Assembly: GCF_000317675.1 (NCBI RefSeq)
Contig: NC_019776.1
Coordinates: 2,108,001-2,172,000, forward strand
DNA: 64,000 bases
Direction: 5' to 3'
DNA from: Cyanobacterium aponinum PCC 10605
Lineage (GTDB): Bacteria; Cyanobacteriota; Cyanobacteriia; Cyanobacteriales; Cyanobacteriaceae
Shown: piece after piece, positions 45,921 through 54,830 of the stretch
Layout: the number at the start of each line of letters is the position of its first letter
Position numbering within the stretch: position 1 is the first letter of the stretch
Program-made: the position numbers and the translations under genes
The notes under the pieces: model-generated
What the model was told of the DNA's origin: nothing
Databases searched by the model: none
The model's input: only the letters and a program-made list of their open reading frames with translations

Positions 45921-47411
45921 ATGGATAAATACATTTTGGCAATCGATCAGGGAACAACCAGTTCGAGAGCATTAATATTTAACAAAGATGGTAACGTTAT
46001 TTCTTCGGCACAGCAAGAGTTTACCCAATACTATCCTAATCCCGGAGAAGTAGAACACGATCCCCTTGAAATTTGGCAATCTGTTTTATCAGTGGTAGAA
46101 AAAGCCATTGAACAAGGAAATATTGAGAAAAAACAAATAGAGGGTATTGGCATCACCAATCAACGAGAAACAACGGTTGTGTGGAATAAGGAGACGGGGA
46201 AACCTATTTATAATGCAATTGTTTGGCAAGACAGAAGAACTTCAGCAAAAATTGACAATCTTAAGGAAAGAGAATTACAAAAAGAGGTTAAAAATCGCTC
46301 GGGATTGCTTTTAGATGCTTATTTCTCTGCTAGTAAAGTAGAATGGATTTTAGACCATGTAGAAAATGCTCGAAATCTTGCAAATCAAGGAAAACTAGCT
46401 TTCGGTACGATCGATTCTTGGTTAATTTGGCATTTGACGGGGGGCAAAAAACATATTACCGATGTAAGTAACGCTTCTCGCACCCTTTTACTCAATGTCA
46501 ACAAGGTAAAGTGGGATGTTGTTTTATTAGACTTATTCAATATTCCCGAATCTATGTTACCTCAACTATGCGATAATAGTGGTATCGTTGCATACACTTC
46601 TTCAGAAGTTTTCGGAGAGCAAATACCCATTTCAGGAGTTGCAGGGGATCAACAAGCGGCAACCTTTGGACATACAGGCTTTCATAAGGGTATTGCTAAA
46701 AATACATACGGCACGGGTTGCTTTTTAATTTCTCCCACAGGTAAAACTTTAGTACCTTCTGCTAAAAGCCTCTTGTCAACTATTTGTTGGCGTTTTAATA
46801 ACGAAATTACTTACGGTTTAGAAGGCAGTATATTGGCTAGTGGTTCGGCAATTACATGGTTAAGAGATGGTTTAGGTATCATCAATAATGCCGATGAAGT
46901 AAATACCCTAGCTAATTCAGTGCCTGATACTGGAGATGTTTATTTTGTTCCTGCTTTAGCTGGTTTAGGTTCTCCTTATTGGGATCAATATGCTCGTGGT
47001 ACAATCGTTGGAATAGACAGAGGTACAACAAAAGCTCACATTGCAAGGGCAACTTTAGAGGGTATTGCTTTTCAAGTTTATGATGTAGTAAAGGCTTTAG
47101 AAGAAGACTCCCATACACCTTTGGAATTATTAACTGTTGATGGTGGGGCGGCAAGAAGTGATTTCCTTTTGCAATTTCAAGCTGATATTCTCGGCATTCC
47201 TGTGGAAAGACCCCAAGAAATTGAGCTTACAGCAAAAGGTGTTGGTTATCTTGCAGGTTTAGGAGTTGGTTACTGGGATAATTTAAGCCAAATTCAGCAG
47301 ATTAAAAGTGATACTAAAGTTTTTGAACCAAAAATGTCGGAAAATGAACGAAAACAAAGATGCGATCGCTGGCTAGAAGCTGTTAATCGTGCTAAAACTT
47401 GGGCTTCATAA
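45921..47411 (+). CDS. glpK: Glycerol kinase
   Basis: The 496-residue FGGY kinase has ILAIDQGTTSSRALIFNKDG, then GITNQRETTVVWNKETGKP, AIVWQDRRT, the FGGY signature near GDQQAATFGHTGF and the ATP-site block LTVDGGAARSDFLLQFQADI. It phosphorylates glycerol to glycerol-3-phosphate. The ATG at 45921 is the usual family start; the frame is open nine codons upstream. An R1 repeat starts six bases after the stop. Confidence 0.97.
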   Translation: MDKYILAIDQGTTSSRALIFNKDGNVISSAQQEFTQYYPNPGEVEHDPLEIWQSVLSVVEKAIEQGNIEKKQIEGIGITNQRETTVVWNKETGKPIYNAIVWQDRRTSAKIDNLKERELQKEVKNRSGLLLDAYFSASKVEWILDHVENARNLANQGKLAFGTIDSWLIWHLTGGKKHITDVSNASRTLLLNVNKVKWDVVLLDLFNIPESMLPQLCDNSGIVAYTSSEVFGEQIPISGVAGDQQAATFGHTGFHKGIAKNTYGTGCFLISPTGKTLVPSAKSLLSTICWRFNNEITYGLEGSILASGSAITWLRDGLGIINNADEVNTLANSVPDTGDVYFVPALAGLGSPYWDQYARGTIVGIDRGTTKAHIARATLEGIAFQVYDVVKALEEDSHTPLELLTVDGGAARSDFLLQFQADILGIPVERPQEIELTAKGVGYLAGLGVGYWDNLSQIQQIKSDTKVFEPKMSENERKQRCDRWLEAVNRAKTWAS

Positions 47412-47416
47412 TAGAT

Positions 47417-47497
47417 AACCTCAGTTCGGTTTAAGAATATCGGAGAAGGATAGGTGTCAGGGTTCGGAGTTAGTTAGGGGCGAATGGCCATTCGCCC
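47417..47497 (+). repeat. R1 module and 20-bp palindrome after glpK
   Basis: TA (47416-47417) is followed by ACCTCAGTTCGGTTTAAGAA and a short degenerate heptamer tail. The perfect palindrome GGGCGAATGGCCATTCGCCC follows at 47478-47497. The same palindrome occurs at 38237-38256, and a degenerate form at 11404-11423. No R2 module follows here. Confidence 0.6.
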
Positions 47498-47551
47498 GTA
47501 CAGGAGTTAGAAGTTATTAATTATCAACTATTCACTATTTTCCTTTGCCCT

Positions 47552-47585
47552 CCCCCCTCGGGATGAAGGGGGGTTTGCTCTTTTA
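47552..47585 (+). terminator. Possible terminator between converging glpK and rlmD
   Basis: CCCCCCT (47552-47558) pairs with AGGGGGG (47567-47573) around an 8-base loop and is followed by TTTGCTCTTTT. It lies between two converging genes and could act for glpK. Confidence 0.45.
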
Positions 47586-47618
47586 ACTTTGCCCTTAAAA
47601 TACTCATTAGCGTCTCTC

Positions 47619-48971
47619 TTAGGATATTCTTGTCAAGATAACAGCAGTTTCAACATGGGGAGTTTGAGGGAAAAAGTCAGCAGGTTGTACAAACATAATT
47701 CGATAATCTCCTTCTTGACAAAGTAATTGTAAATCTCTGGCGAGGGTAGCAGGATGGCAACTAATGTATAAGATAAAATTAGATTTAATCTGTTTTAAAG
47801 ATTCAATTACTTCCGTTTGACAGCCTTTGCGGGGAGGATCAAGGATAACTAAATCTGGTTTTGTCTCTAAAGTAGGTAAAAATGTTTCTGTAGTTTCAGT
47901 GATAAATTCTACATTGTCGATATTATTAATTTCTGCATTTCTTTGGGCTTGTTCAATGGAAAGAGAATAAGACTCAACACCGATGGCTTTTTTCACTTTT
48001 TGAGCAAAGGGTAGTGTAAAAGTACCAACTCCACAATAAAGATCAAGGACTGTTTCTTCTCCTGTTAGAGATAATTTATTTAAAATAGCGGTCAACAAAT
48101 CCTCGGCAACAGTTGTATTAACTTGAAAAAAGGTTTCTGCCCTTAAATGGTAATTTAGTCGGGCAAATTGCTCTATTAAATAAGGTCTTCCTGCCAGTAA
48201 TTCTGTTTTTTGCCCAAAAATAACGTTTGTTTTTTGAGGATTATAGTTAAGAGTTACTCCGACTAAATTGGGATAACGTTTCATCCATTTTTCTGCTTGT
48301 TTATCCATGGCATCATCACTTAATTCGGCACTAACAAGGGTTAGTAATATCTCTCCCGTATTTTTGCCGATGCGAAAACAGAGATGACGCAATGCACCCT
48401 TATGGTTTTTTTCATCATAAATGGGTATTTGCAATTGTTGTAAATCCTGCTTTATTTCTGCAAGGAGAGGATTTAAACGTTGATCTTGAATAGGGCATTG
48501 ATTTATATTAACAATTTGATGACTGCCCTGACGATAATATCCTGCTTTAATTTGTCCTGTGTGCGAAACTCCGAGGGGGTAGTTAACTTTGTTACGATAA
48601 CTTAAGTCTTCTCCTGAAATAATGGGTTCTACCTGTAAATCAGCAAATCCACCGATGCGAGTTAGGGTTTCTTTTACTTGGTTTTGCTTAAGTTGTAATT
48701 GATATGAATAATTAATATGTTGCCACTGACAACCACCACATTTATCGGCAACGATACAACGAGGGCGAATACGATAAGCTGAGTTTTTTCTGAATTCTTC
48801 TAATTGCCCTTGAGCATATTTCTTTTTAACTCTCACTATTCTACTTGAGATGCGATCGCCTGTTACGGTATTGGGGATAAAAACTACTTGTTGATCAACC
48901 CTTGCTACTCCACTGCCTTCGCTACTAACATCATCGATTTCAACTTCTACCAAATCCCCTTGCTTAATCAT
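47619..48971 (-). CDS. rlmD: 23S rRNA (uracil-C5)-methyltransferase, RlmD/RumA type
   Basis: The 450-residue enzyme starts with a TRAM domain (LVEVEIDDVSSEGSGVARVD). The Cys-rich iron-sulfur region C...CGGCQWQHI (about 72-90) follows. The SAM motif is VLDLYCGVGTFTLPFA and the catalytic block is LDPPRKGCQTEVIESL, with the nucleophilic Cys in LYISCHPATLARDL. Cyanobacteria often have one or two such uracil methyltransferases, so the exact rRNA position is not certain. Confidence 0.9.
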   Translation of the reverse strand: MIKQGDLVEVEIDDVSSEGSGVARVDQQVVFIPNTVTGDRISSRIVRVKKKYAQGQLEEFRKNSAYRIRPRCIVADKCGGCQWQHINYSYQLQLKQNQVKETLTRIGGFADLQVEPIISGEDLSYRNKVNYPLGVSHTGQIKAGYYRQGSHQIVNINQCPIQDQRLNPLLAEIKQDLQQLQIPIYDEKNHKGALRHLCFRIGKNTGEILLTLVSAELSDDAMDKQAEKWMKRYPNLVGVTLNYNPQKTNVIFGQKTELLAGRPYLIEQFARLNYHLRAETFFQVNTTVAEDLLTAILNKLSLTGEETVLDLYCGVGTFTLPFAQKVKKAIGVESYSLSIEQAQRNAEINNIDNVEFITETTETFLPTLETKPDLVILDPPRKGCQTEVIESLKQIKSNFILYISCHPATLARDLQLLCQEGDYRIMFVQPADFFPQTPHVETAVILTRIS

Positions 48972-49046
48972 TAATCTATACTTTTGAACTTAGATAATAA
49001 ATATAATTATAACCTCGATGATGAGGATAAAAAAGGGTAGTATTTA

Positions 49047-49065
49047 TAAGGGGTAAAACCCCTTA
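49047..49065 (-). terminator. Weak hairpin downstream of the ABC permease gene
   Basis: TAAGGGG (49047-49053) and CCCCTTA (49059-49065) form a 7-bp stem. On the minus strand a T-rich run begins about eight bases after it. It lies between the permease stop (49168) and the rlmD start. Confidence 0.4.
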
Positions 49066-49167
49066 CTCACTGAAATTTAATGATAATTTAAAAATTAATT
49101 AGTGAAGTTGGTATTTAGAAAAAAGAGATAAAAAAATGCTTTAGTTTAAGATGAAAAATCGAGGGAA

Positions 49168-49998
49168 TTAGGCAAAACGGCGACTTAAAAGGGGTTTAAT
49201 AGTTAGTAAAATAACTAAGTCAAAAGTCAATAGTATAGATAATACGGTAACTAAACTAAAATCAACCCAGGGAGTATTCATCACGACACTAGAAAGACTC
49301 CAATCACTATTTTGATAAATATAGCGTATGGGTTCAATAGCATAGGTTAAAGGGTTGAGACTTGCAACTATCTGTAACCATTTTGCCATGAAAGATAATG
49401 GTGCTAAAGCAGTACTAGCAAACAATAAGGGTAAATTAATTACGAAAATGACGGCAATTAATTCGATATGCCCCGGCAATGCAAAAGCAAATCCTAGACT
49501 TAAACCCGTAACTCCTAAGACGATTAAAAAGACAATAAGTGCGATCGCGCTTAGTCCAGCAAAACTAGGTAAACCAGCACCAATAAAAGCACTAGCAATA
49601 ACAATTACGGCGGTTTGAATCAGACTAAGAGTAATAATATAAATTACCGAAGCCATGACAATGGAAAAACGAGAGGTTAAAGGAGCAACTAAAAGACGAT
49701 TTAAAAAACCAAATTCTCGATCGAACATTACAGGTAAACCAGCATTCAATGCTCCAGAAAAAGCTGTAAAAACAATAATACCGGGGGCTAAAAATTGAGC
49801 ATAATTAAGATCATTGCCAAATAATCCTTGAGGCGCGCCCCTAAATAATGCCCCAAATAAAATTAACCACATAAAAGGCTGAATTACCCCCGCTACAAGG
49901 GTAGAAGGACGACGTTTTAACTGTATGAATAAACGTTTGTTTAGAGCAAAAGTCTCCTGCCAAAATTGAGAGATAGAACTACTCTGAGCAACTGTCAT
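49168..49998 (-). CDS. ABC-2 type transporter permease
   Basis: The 276-residue membrane protein has six predicted helices and the ABC-2 signature region FDREFGFLNRLLVAPLTSRF (about 92-111). The end segment is LNPLTYAIEPIRYIYQNSDW. Such permeases usually work with a separate ATPase in export of drugs, lipids or polysaccharide. No ABC ATPase is adjacent; the ATPase at 56966 is of a different class. The substrate cannot be inferred. Confidence 0.9.
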   Translation of the reverse strand: MTVAQSSSISQFWQETFALNKRLFIQLKRRPSTLVAGVIQPFMWLILFGALFRGAPQGLFGNDLNYAQFLAPGIIVFTAFSGALNAGLPVMFDREFGFLNRLLVAPLTSRFSIVMASVIYIITLSLIQTAVIVIASAFIGAGLPSFAGLSAIALIVFLIVLGVTGLSLGFAFALPGHIELIAVIFVINLPLLFASTALAPLSFMAKWLQIVASLNPLTYAIEPIRYIYQNSDWSLSSVVMNTPWVDFSLVTVLSILLTFDLVILLTIKPLLSRRFA

Positions 49999-50077
49999 AT
50001 TTCTTCACAATAAATAATTTCTTTTCTATTTTAGTGGAGATAGGAAAAAGAAAAGAGAGAAGAGACAAGAGTGCGAA

Positions 50078-50249
50078 AGCTCTATTGCTTTGAGTCTGTC
50101 AATTATTGGTTAGGGTGGGCAACAGGCAATAGGCAATTATTAAATAATAATTTATCAACTTTTAGTTTTTATTTTACTATAAACACTATTCAATAAAGGT
50201 TATAGAAGTTGTGTTCTATTAATTTATCATAACCACACTTTGAAGAGCC
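50078..50249 (-). mobile_element. Miniature ISL3-like element, copy D (172 bp, inverted)
   Basis: On the minus strand the left end is GGCTCTTCAAAGTGTGG, and the body matches copies A-C. The other end has decayed to AGCTCTATTGCTTTGAG. Flanking octamers AGTGCGAA and AGTGTTAA agree at six of eight positions, so the target duplication is probably degraded. It looks older than A-C. Confidence 0.75.
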
Positions 50250-50382
50250 AGTGTTAATATCTAACATTGTAATAAAAAAACCAGAGCTACGAAAAGCATC
50301 TAATCTATTAAGATACAACTAATATGCTACCGATAATAAATAATATGTTACTGTACAGGTTTTAATTTTCATGAAAAAACTC

Positions 50383-50412
50383 AGAGAATGCGGACGGAGA
50401 GACTCGAACTCT
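50383..50412 (+). repeat. Left attachment-site repeat (tRNA-Leu 3' fragment)
   Basis: The 30 bases are identical to 56171-56200 and contain the acceptor and T-arm 3' half of tRNA-Leu(UAG) on the minus strand. The rest of the tRNA is absent here, so this is an attachment-site duplication and not a gene. The identity includes six bases beyond the tRNA 3' end. Confidence 0.9.
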
Positions 50413-50523
50413 AGTTAATTTATATTAATGTTTATTTTTCAATGATTATCGGCAATTTAAAATTAACTCTAACTTACTAAATATCAAGGTTTTAAGTGAT
50501 TTGTTGAAAAATTGTTGAAAAAT

Positions 50524-51936
50524 ATGGGAAAAGATTATCAAGGTTATAACGATATACTTGAATACTTTAAATATATCAAGTCTCAAATGCCTAAAGGTAT
50601 ATCACTGTTTAAACGTGGTAATAAGTTATATTTTTTATTCAAAACACAATACAAAAAAAGATCTGATCATGCCACTGGAGAAAATTTTACGACTTTAGGA
50701 TTAAACCGTTGCTTAGAAAAAGCAATCCAAATTAATGAACAATTAAAGGGTTATGAGTCAGAAATAGAGTTTTGGGCTTGGTATGATGAAACCATCAAGG
50801 GAATAAATCAAAACGCTACTAATGACCTTATAACCGTTGCTAATGCCATCAATAAAGTTGAATCATGGTTTTTCAGTCAAAATGATCGGCGTGGCTTACA
50901 ACGTAGTAAAGAAACTGACTATAAAAGCTATAAACGAGCTTATGGTTATTATTATCAAAAAATACATAATCAAGAGAAACAAGTATCTTATGAATTGTTA
51001 TATGACTCTTTAATTAGCTATGAGTCAGATAGAGAAACACAAAAATATCAAGAATGTTTAAATGCTTTTCTTAAACTATGTGAAGTCAATCAACTAAAAA
51101 CAATTTATAACAAATTAAGCAAATTAAAACTAAAAACTAATGCAAAGAAAAAAAATACATTTAATCGTGAAGAACAATCAATTAGTATTGAAGATTTTTT
51201 AAAATTAAGAGTTGCTGTATTATCTATTAAAGATAGTCATTCATTAAGGGAAAATAATCGTAAATTTTGGTTATGGGTTTATTCTATTCAGTTGGTTTAT
51301 GGTTTAAGAATAGCTGAGGTAGCGGCTATTAAAAACTTAACTAGAGACTATATTCCAGCAAATGATCCTCAAGAAAATAGTAAGGATAAAACCATATTTA
51401 AAGCATTAAATAATCCTGATAATAAAGATAATATAATTTATATTGGTAATTTCACTTTATGGGGTAATCAAAAAGTAAAAACAGGAGCTAGAATTGCTAT
51501 GCCATTAATACCCCCTACCTATCCAAATATTATTGATTTATTAGAGATTAAGAATGTACCTAACTTTTATCATAAAAGTTTTAATATTTACTCAAGAAAT
51601 GCTAATCAAAGAATAGAACAATGGTCAACTAAATTTTTAGGCTATAAAGTATCACAAACACACACTTTAAGAAAATTAGGTAATGCTAATGGTATCCAAG
51701 CAGGTATTAGTGACACCGTTCGTTGTAAATCTTTAGGACATTCTGAAACGGTTAATGCCAAATACTATCAAGATTTCTCAGGTCAAACAACTATAGATTT
51801 ATACAAAAATGCGAAACGTAATCCGATCCCCTTTGAAACTGCGTTAAAACTCTTAGATGATTTGCCAACTAATCCCAAAAAAGAAGATTTAATAAAACTT
51901 CTTTGTCAGATTTATCAACTACAGTATCCTGATTAA
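50524..51936 (+). CDS. Tyrosine recombinase (integrase)
   Basis: The roughly 470-residue protein carries the tyrosine recombinase catalytic set. Box I Arg is in LVYGLRIAEVAAIK, the second cluster is HTLRKLGNANG (His and Arg), the third His is in KSLGHSETVNAKYYQDF, and the nucleophile is a Tyr in KYYQ. The long N-terminal part (about 1-250) would bind arm and core sites. The ATG at 50524 follows TTGTTG alternatives. It lies about 110 bp inside the left attachment repeat, so it is the likely integrase of this element. Confidence 0.88.
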   Translation: MGKDYQGYNDILEYFKYIKSQMPKGISLFKRGNKLYFLFKTQYKKRSDHATGENFTTLGLNRCLEKAIQINEQLKGYESEIEFWAWYDETIKGINQNATNDLITVANAINKVESWFFSQNDRRGLQRSKETDYKSYKRAYGYYYQKIHNQEKQVSYELLYDSLISYESDRETQKYQECLNAFLKLCEVNQLKTIYNKLSKLKLKTNAKKKNTFNREEQSISIEDFLKLRVAVLSIKDSHSLRENNRKFWLWVYSIQLVYGLRIAEVAAIKNLTRDYIPANDPQENSKDKTIFKALNNPDNKDNIIYIGNFTLWGNQKVKTGARIAMPLIPPTYPNIIDLLEIKNVPNFYHKSFNIYSRNANQRIEQWSTKFLGYKVSQTHTLRKLGNANGIQAGISDTVRCKSLGHSETVNAKYYQDFSGQTTIDLYKNAKRNPIPFETALKLLDDLPTNPKKEDLIKLLCQIYQLQYPD

Positions 51937-52281
51937 TTATTGTCACATATAAATCTAAAATACTTATTGCATAAATATGTAGTTAAAATGAAATGTAAAC
52001 ATAAACTTTCATCTTCAAATGAAGAAAAAGGATCATATTCTGTCTAAAATCCTCTACTTTATCTACGATTACGTTGTAATAATACCTTAAACCTTTATTA
52101 TATAAGCATTCCAAAAAGTAGAGGTAAAAGTAGAGGTCAAAAAAAAGAAATACTTAAAACCCTTATTATCAAAGAGTTAAAAGCATCTTTTTTAAAAGTA
52201 GAGGATTCATCTACTTTTAGTTTTTAGGTTAATTCTTAGTCACTATGTTTCAATACTTTGTAAGTATATATTTTAAGCGAG
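51937..52281. other. Non-coding region with AAAGTAGAGG repeats
   Basis: The 345 bp between the converging integrase and replication genes have no ORF. They hold a cluster of the decamer AAAGTAGAGG in both orientations; see the separate entry. Confidence 0.6.
52051..52219. repeat. Cluster of AAAGTAGAGG decamers, left side of element
   Basis: Inverted copy CCTCTACTTT lies at 52051-52060. Direct copies AAAGTAGAGG lie at 52115-52124, 52127-52136 and 52195-52204, and a variant AAAAGTAGATG appears inverted at 52209-52219. The same motif clusters again at 55843-56045. Candidate roles are iterons or arm-type recombinase sites. Confidence 0.75.
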
Positions 52282-52734
52282 TTACATTACCTTGATTTTG
52301 ATACCCTTTTTAGTCGGTATTTGTTGGGCTTTACTTAATTCCACTAAGGATAATAGCAACTCGTTAATATCACCATTAGGAACGCTCTTAAACTCCCAAA
52401 TAAACCGTTTTACATCCGTGCTAGTAATCTCACCTTTTTTCTTTAACAACTCAAAGATTTTTAACAATTGACTGTTAAGCATACCCTCTTGACATTTAGT
52501 CACGATATAAGCAAAAATCATAGAACGGATAATAAAAGGCACAATATAACGAGTATTAGGATTAACAATGATTCTTGATCTTGTACCGATAACCGATGCT
52601 AAAACAGGTAAAAGTATCGTGACTATAGCATCTGGATTAGTAGGAATTTCTTTAGCTGATTCTTTAATATATTCTGCCAAATAATCCCCAAAAATATAGT
52701 TTAAATCTAATGACTCATGGGGAACATTAATCAA
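52282..52734 (-). pseudogene. C-terminal remnant of a DUF3987-type replication protein
   Basis: The 150-residue frame begins in the middle of a family. Residues about 10-50 (LAEYIKESAKEIPTNPDAIV then LPVLASVIGTRSRIIVNPNT) resemble the start of DUF3987 helicase-like domains. The expected P-loop segment is missing. The frame passes directly to a C-terminal winged-helix-like part (SQLLKIFELLKKKGEITSTD). It is in the same reading frame as the primase gene at 52816 and separated from it by one TGA. The region is likely an internal-deletion remnant, not a free-standing gene. Confidence 0.65.
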
Positions 52735-52815
52735 ATCATCTAAATTAGATTTTACATTCTCTAATTCAATGGTTTTATTTACCCGTTCTATTTTGGCATT
52801 AATCGCTGTAACCAG

Positions 52816-53850
52816 TCAGCTAGGGGCTACTTTATATTGTGTGCAGAATTGACCTATTTCTAAGAATCTTTGTGACTCATTAATCTCAGGTTGTGCTAAC
52901 TTATTTACTAATTGTTCAAACAAAAAAGGAACGTTATTTTCATTAATATCGTTCCCAGATTTTTCATAAGTTTTAGACAGTATTTTGACATTTCTTTTGA
53001 GGTTCTCTCTCATCCATTGAGACTGATTAAAACCATTATTTTTTGCAAGGTAAAATAATGTACCTATCCCTACTTTATAACCCTTTTTAAAACTATCCCA
53101 TTTTTTCTCTATTCCCTTGCCATCATATTTAGCACTGGTAGCACTCCATTTATCCCAAATATCAAAATCAACTCCATGATTGTACAATGCCATACCCACT
53201 GTTACCCATTGATGGTAGTCATCACTAAGAATATGAGATAAAGCGGTTTCAATTAATCTCAATTCATCTTGAGGAGATAAGTCATTATCCTTGATGAAAA
53301 TTAAACAGGTATTGAGTAAATCATAAGACTCTTGAAAAGATAGACAACGGGGGGAGATTTCCTTAATCCACTTATAATAACCTGTTTCAGGGTGAACAGA
53401 GGGGGGTAAGACACTCGCACAACCTTTATAGCGTATTTCAAGATGATCGCCATTGATAGCAGAATAGTTTTTATATTTGGTTAAGTCATATTTGCTGATA
53501 TGTTGCCATAGAGCTAAGTGTTCAGTGGGTATCTGATATGCAATCTGATAATGACCTTTTTTGCCACTTGACCAACACATACTATCTTGATTGAGTAACC
53601 ATGAACCAATAGCTTTAGCTACTTGATCCGCACTATCACCATCAAAGTCTATGGAAACAATACCTACTCCATTAAATTCACCTGTTAACAATCCATAGCC
53701 ATTAGGTTTACCGATTTTTAATTGTTTTTGGCAATAGTCATAAGATTTACCTTTTTGCCATGATTTTTCATAGTATTCTTTATCACGACATACAGCAAAA
53801 CGATCTGAACTAAAAAGCTCAGTTAGGGAAAAACTGTTATTTTTTGTCAT
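52816..53850 (-). CDS. Primase-polymerase/PriCT-type replication protein, truncated by an in-frame TGA
   Basis: The 344-residue protein resembles the N-terminal prim-pol region of plasmid replication proteins. YGLLTGEFNGVGIVSIDFDG (about 52-71) carries an acidic catalytic-type motif, and SSGKKGHYQIAY and HLEIRYKGCASVLPPSVHPE fit the family. A PriCT-2-like domain follows (YHQWVTVGMALYNHG, then WDKWSATSAKYDGKGIEKKW). The frame ends at TGA (52816-52818) but continues open into 52282, so the original protein was longer. Likely role: replication initiation for the element. Confidence 0.75.
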   Translation of the reverse strand: MTKNNSFSLTELFSSDRFAVCRDKEYYEKSWQKGKSYDYCQKQLKIGKPNGYGLLTGEFNGVGIVSIDFDGDSADQVAKAIGSWLLNQDSMCWSSGKKGHYQIAYQIPTEHLALWQHISKYDLTKYKNYSAINGDHLEIRYKGCASVLPPSVHPETGYYKWIKEISPRCLSFQESYDLLNTCLIFIKDNDLSPQDELRLIETALSHILSDDYHQWVTVGMALYNHGVDFDIWDKWSATSAKYDGKGIEKKWDSFKKGYKVGIGTLFYLAKNNGFNQSQWMRENLKRNVKILSKTYEKSGNDINENNVPFLFEQLVNKLAQPEINESQRFLEIGQFCTQYKVAPS

Positions 53851-54027
53851 ATAATTAAATTAATTAATTTTTTAATTGAATTAATTGAAAGTAGTTAGAT
53901 ACTTTCAAAAACTAAGTAATCACACGGTTTTGGGGTGTACCGCAAACACCTTCTGGTTTTTTTGTAATGTCCTTTCAGGTAGGAATTGAAAGGATGTTTT
54001 TAATATAACAAAAAAACAGTCATAAGA

Positions 54028-54447
54028 TTATAATAATCTATGCCTTTTAAATCTTAGATTATTTTCCGCAGATATAAACTTAATTAAGATTGATACTACT
54101 TTTTCAAAACCGTATTTTTCAATCATTTCAGGATATTCATGCCATTTAACATTTTCTTCTTCAAGAATTTTATCGGGTTCAATATCCTCATCTTGATAGT
54201 AAGAGTCCCATAAATCATATAAAAAATCATCAACGGCTAATCTTAACCAATTACAATCAGAAACAGAATAATAGGCAAGAGATAATAAATTCAAATCATT
54301 TTCAATAGAATTAACAAAGTGGTTTAATGCTCTCTCTAAAAATTCTGTTCTTTTAATGTTATGCTTTTTGCAAAAATCATCCATTTTGATTAAGTCTTCT
54401 TCTTTAAAATAAGTCGTGACTCTTTTTTTTATTCTTTGCTCTTTCAT
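54028..54447 (-). CDS. Ribbon-helix-helix-like regulatory protein of the element
   Basis: The 139-residue protein starts with basic MKEQRIKKRVTTYFKEEDLI followed by FCKKHNIKRTEFLERALNHF, a beta-helix-helix pattern typical of RHH DNA-binding proteins. The acidic C-terminal half is of unknown role. It lies one base downstream of the 54449-54739 gene, which suggests translational coupling. It probably controls replication or partition of the element. Confidence 0.65.
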   Translation of the reverse strand: MKEQRIKKRVTTYFKEEDLIKMDDFCKKHNIKRTEFLERALNHFVNSIENDLNLLSLAYYSVSDCNWLRLAVDDFLYDLWDSYYQDEDIEPDKILEEENVKWHEYPEMIEKYGFEKVVSILIKFISAENNLRFKRHRLL

Positions 54448-54448
54448 T

Positions 54449-54739
54449 TTAAATCTCTTTAATTAAATCTTTTAAATCTTTGATTAGTTGACTAGCAGAA
54501 TTACTCTTATAGCCTTTTTCTTTATTATCAATTTTATTTGCTATTTCAATTAAAAACTTTTGTACACTCCGATTATTATTATGATTATCAGAACTTAAAC
54601 ATAGATCTAATTGTTGTGCATAAGCTAATATTTTATCCTCAAATATTACTGGTATTCTTATTGCTTTTGTTGGGGTATTTTTCCATTTTGTCGGTTGTCC
54701 TCCTTGCTTAAGATTCTTAAGACTATTTAAACTAACCAT
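54449..54739 (-). CDS. Small plasmid-type DNA-binding protein
   Basis: The 96-residue protein has PTKAIRIPVIFEDKILAYAQ near residue 23, a motif I associate with small regulators common on cyanobacterial plasmids. A Lys-rich helical tail (LIKDLKDLIKEI) follows. It is the first gene of the minus-strand cluster. A repeat TTTGTACACTCCGATT occurs twice upstream of it and once inside its coding region, suggesting autoregulation or an origin. Confidence 0.6.
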   Translation of the reverse strand: MVSLNSLKNLKQGGQPTKWKNTPTKAIRIPVIFEDKILAYAQQLDLCLSSDNHNNNRSVQKFLIEIANKIDNKEKGYKSNSASQLIKDLKDLIKEI

Positions 54740-54741
54740 AA

Positions 54742-54830
54742 ATTTTTGTACACTCCGATTATACTTTTTTATCTAGTCCCCTAAGTATAACATATTTATT
54801 GACCAAAAATACTTGTACATTCCGATTTTA
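54742..54830. repeat. TTGTACA-TCCGATT direct repeats
   Basis: TTGTACACTCCGATT occurs near 54746 and TTGTACATTCCGATT near 54813, with a third TTGTACACTCCGATT inside the upstream gene near 54560. The copies lie around the start of the minus-strand cluster, fitting operators or iterons. Confidence 0.65.

Larger units (their letters stand above)
49999..50523. other. Spacer with miniature element copy D and attachment site
   Basis: It holds ISL3-like copy D (50078-50249), then about 130 bp of AT-rich DNA. The tRNA-Leu 3' fragment that marks the left end of the integrated element (50383-50412) and the integrase promoter region follow. No gene was found. Confidence 0.6.

Noticed and set aside
50383-50412. 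A second tRNA-Leu gene
   Set aside because: Only the 3' acceptor and T-arm half is present; it is the duplicated attachment site of the integrated element.
53935-53951. Attenuator hairpin GGTGT/ACACC before the primase gene
   Set aside because: The stem is only 5 bp and its T run is on the plus strand, opposite to the direction of the gene.
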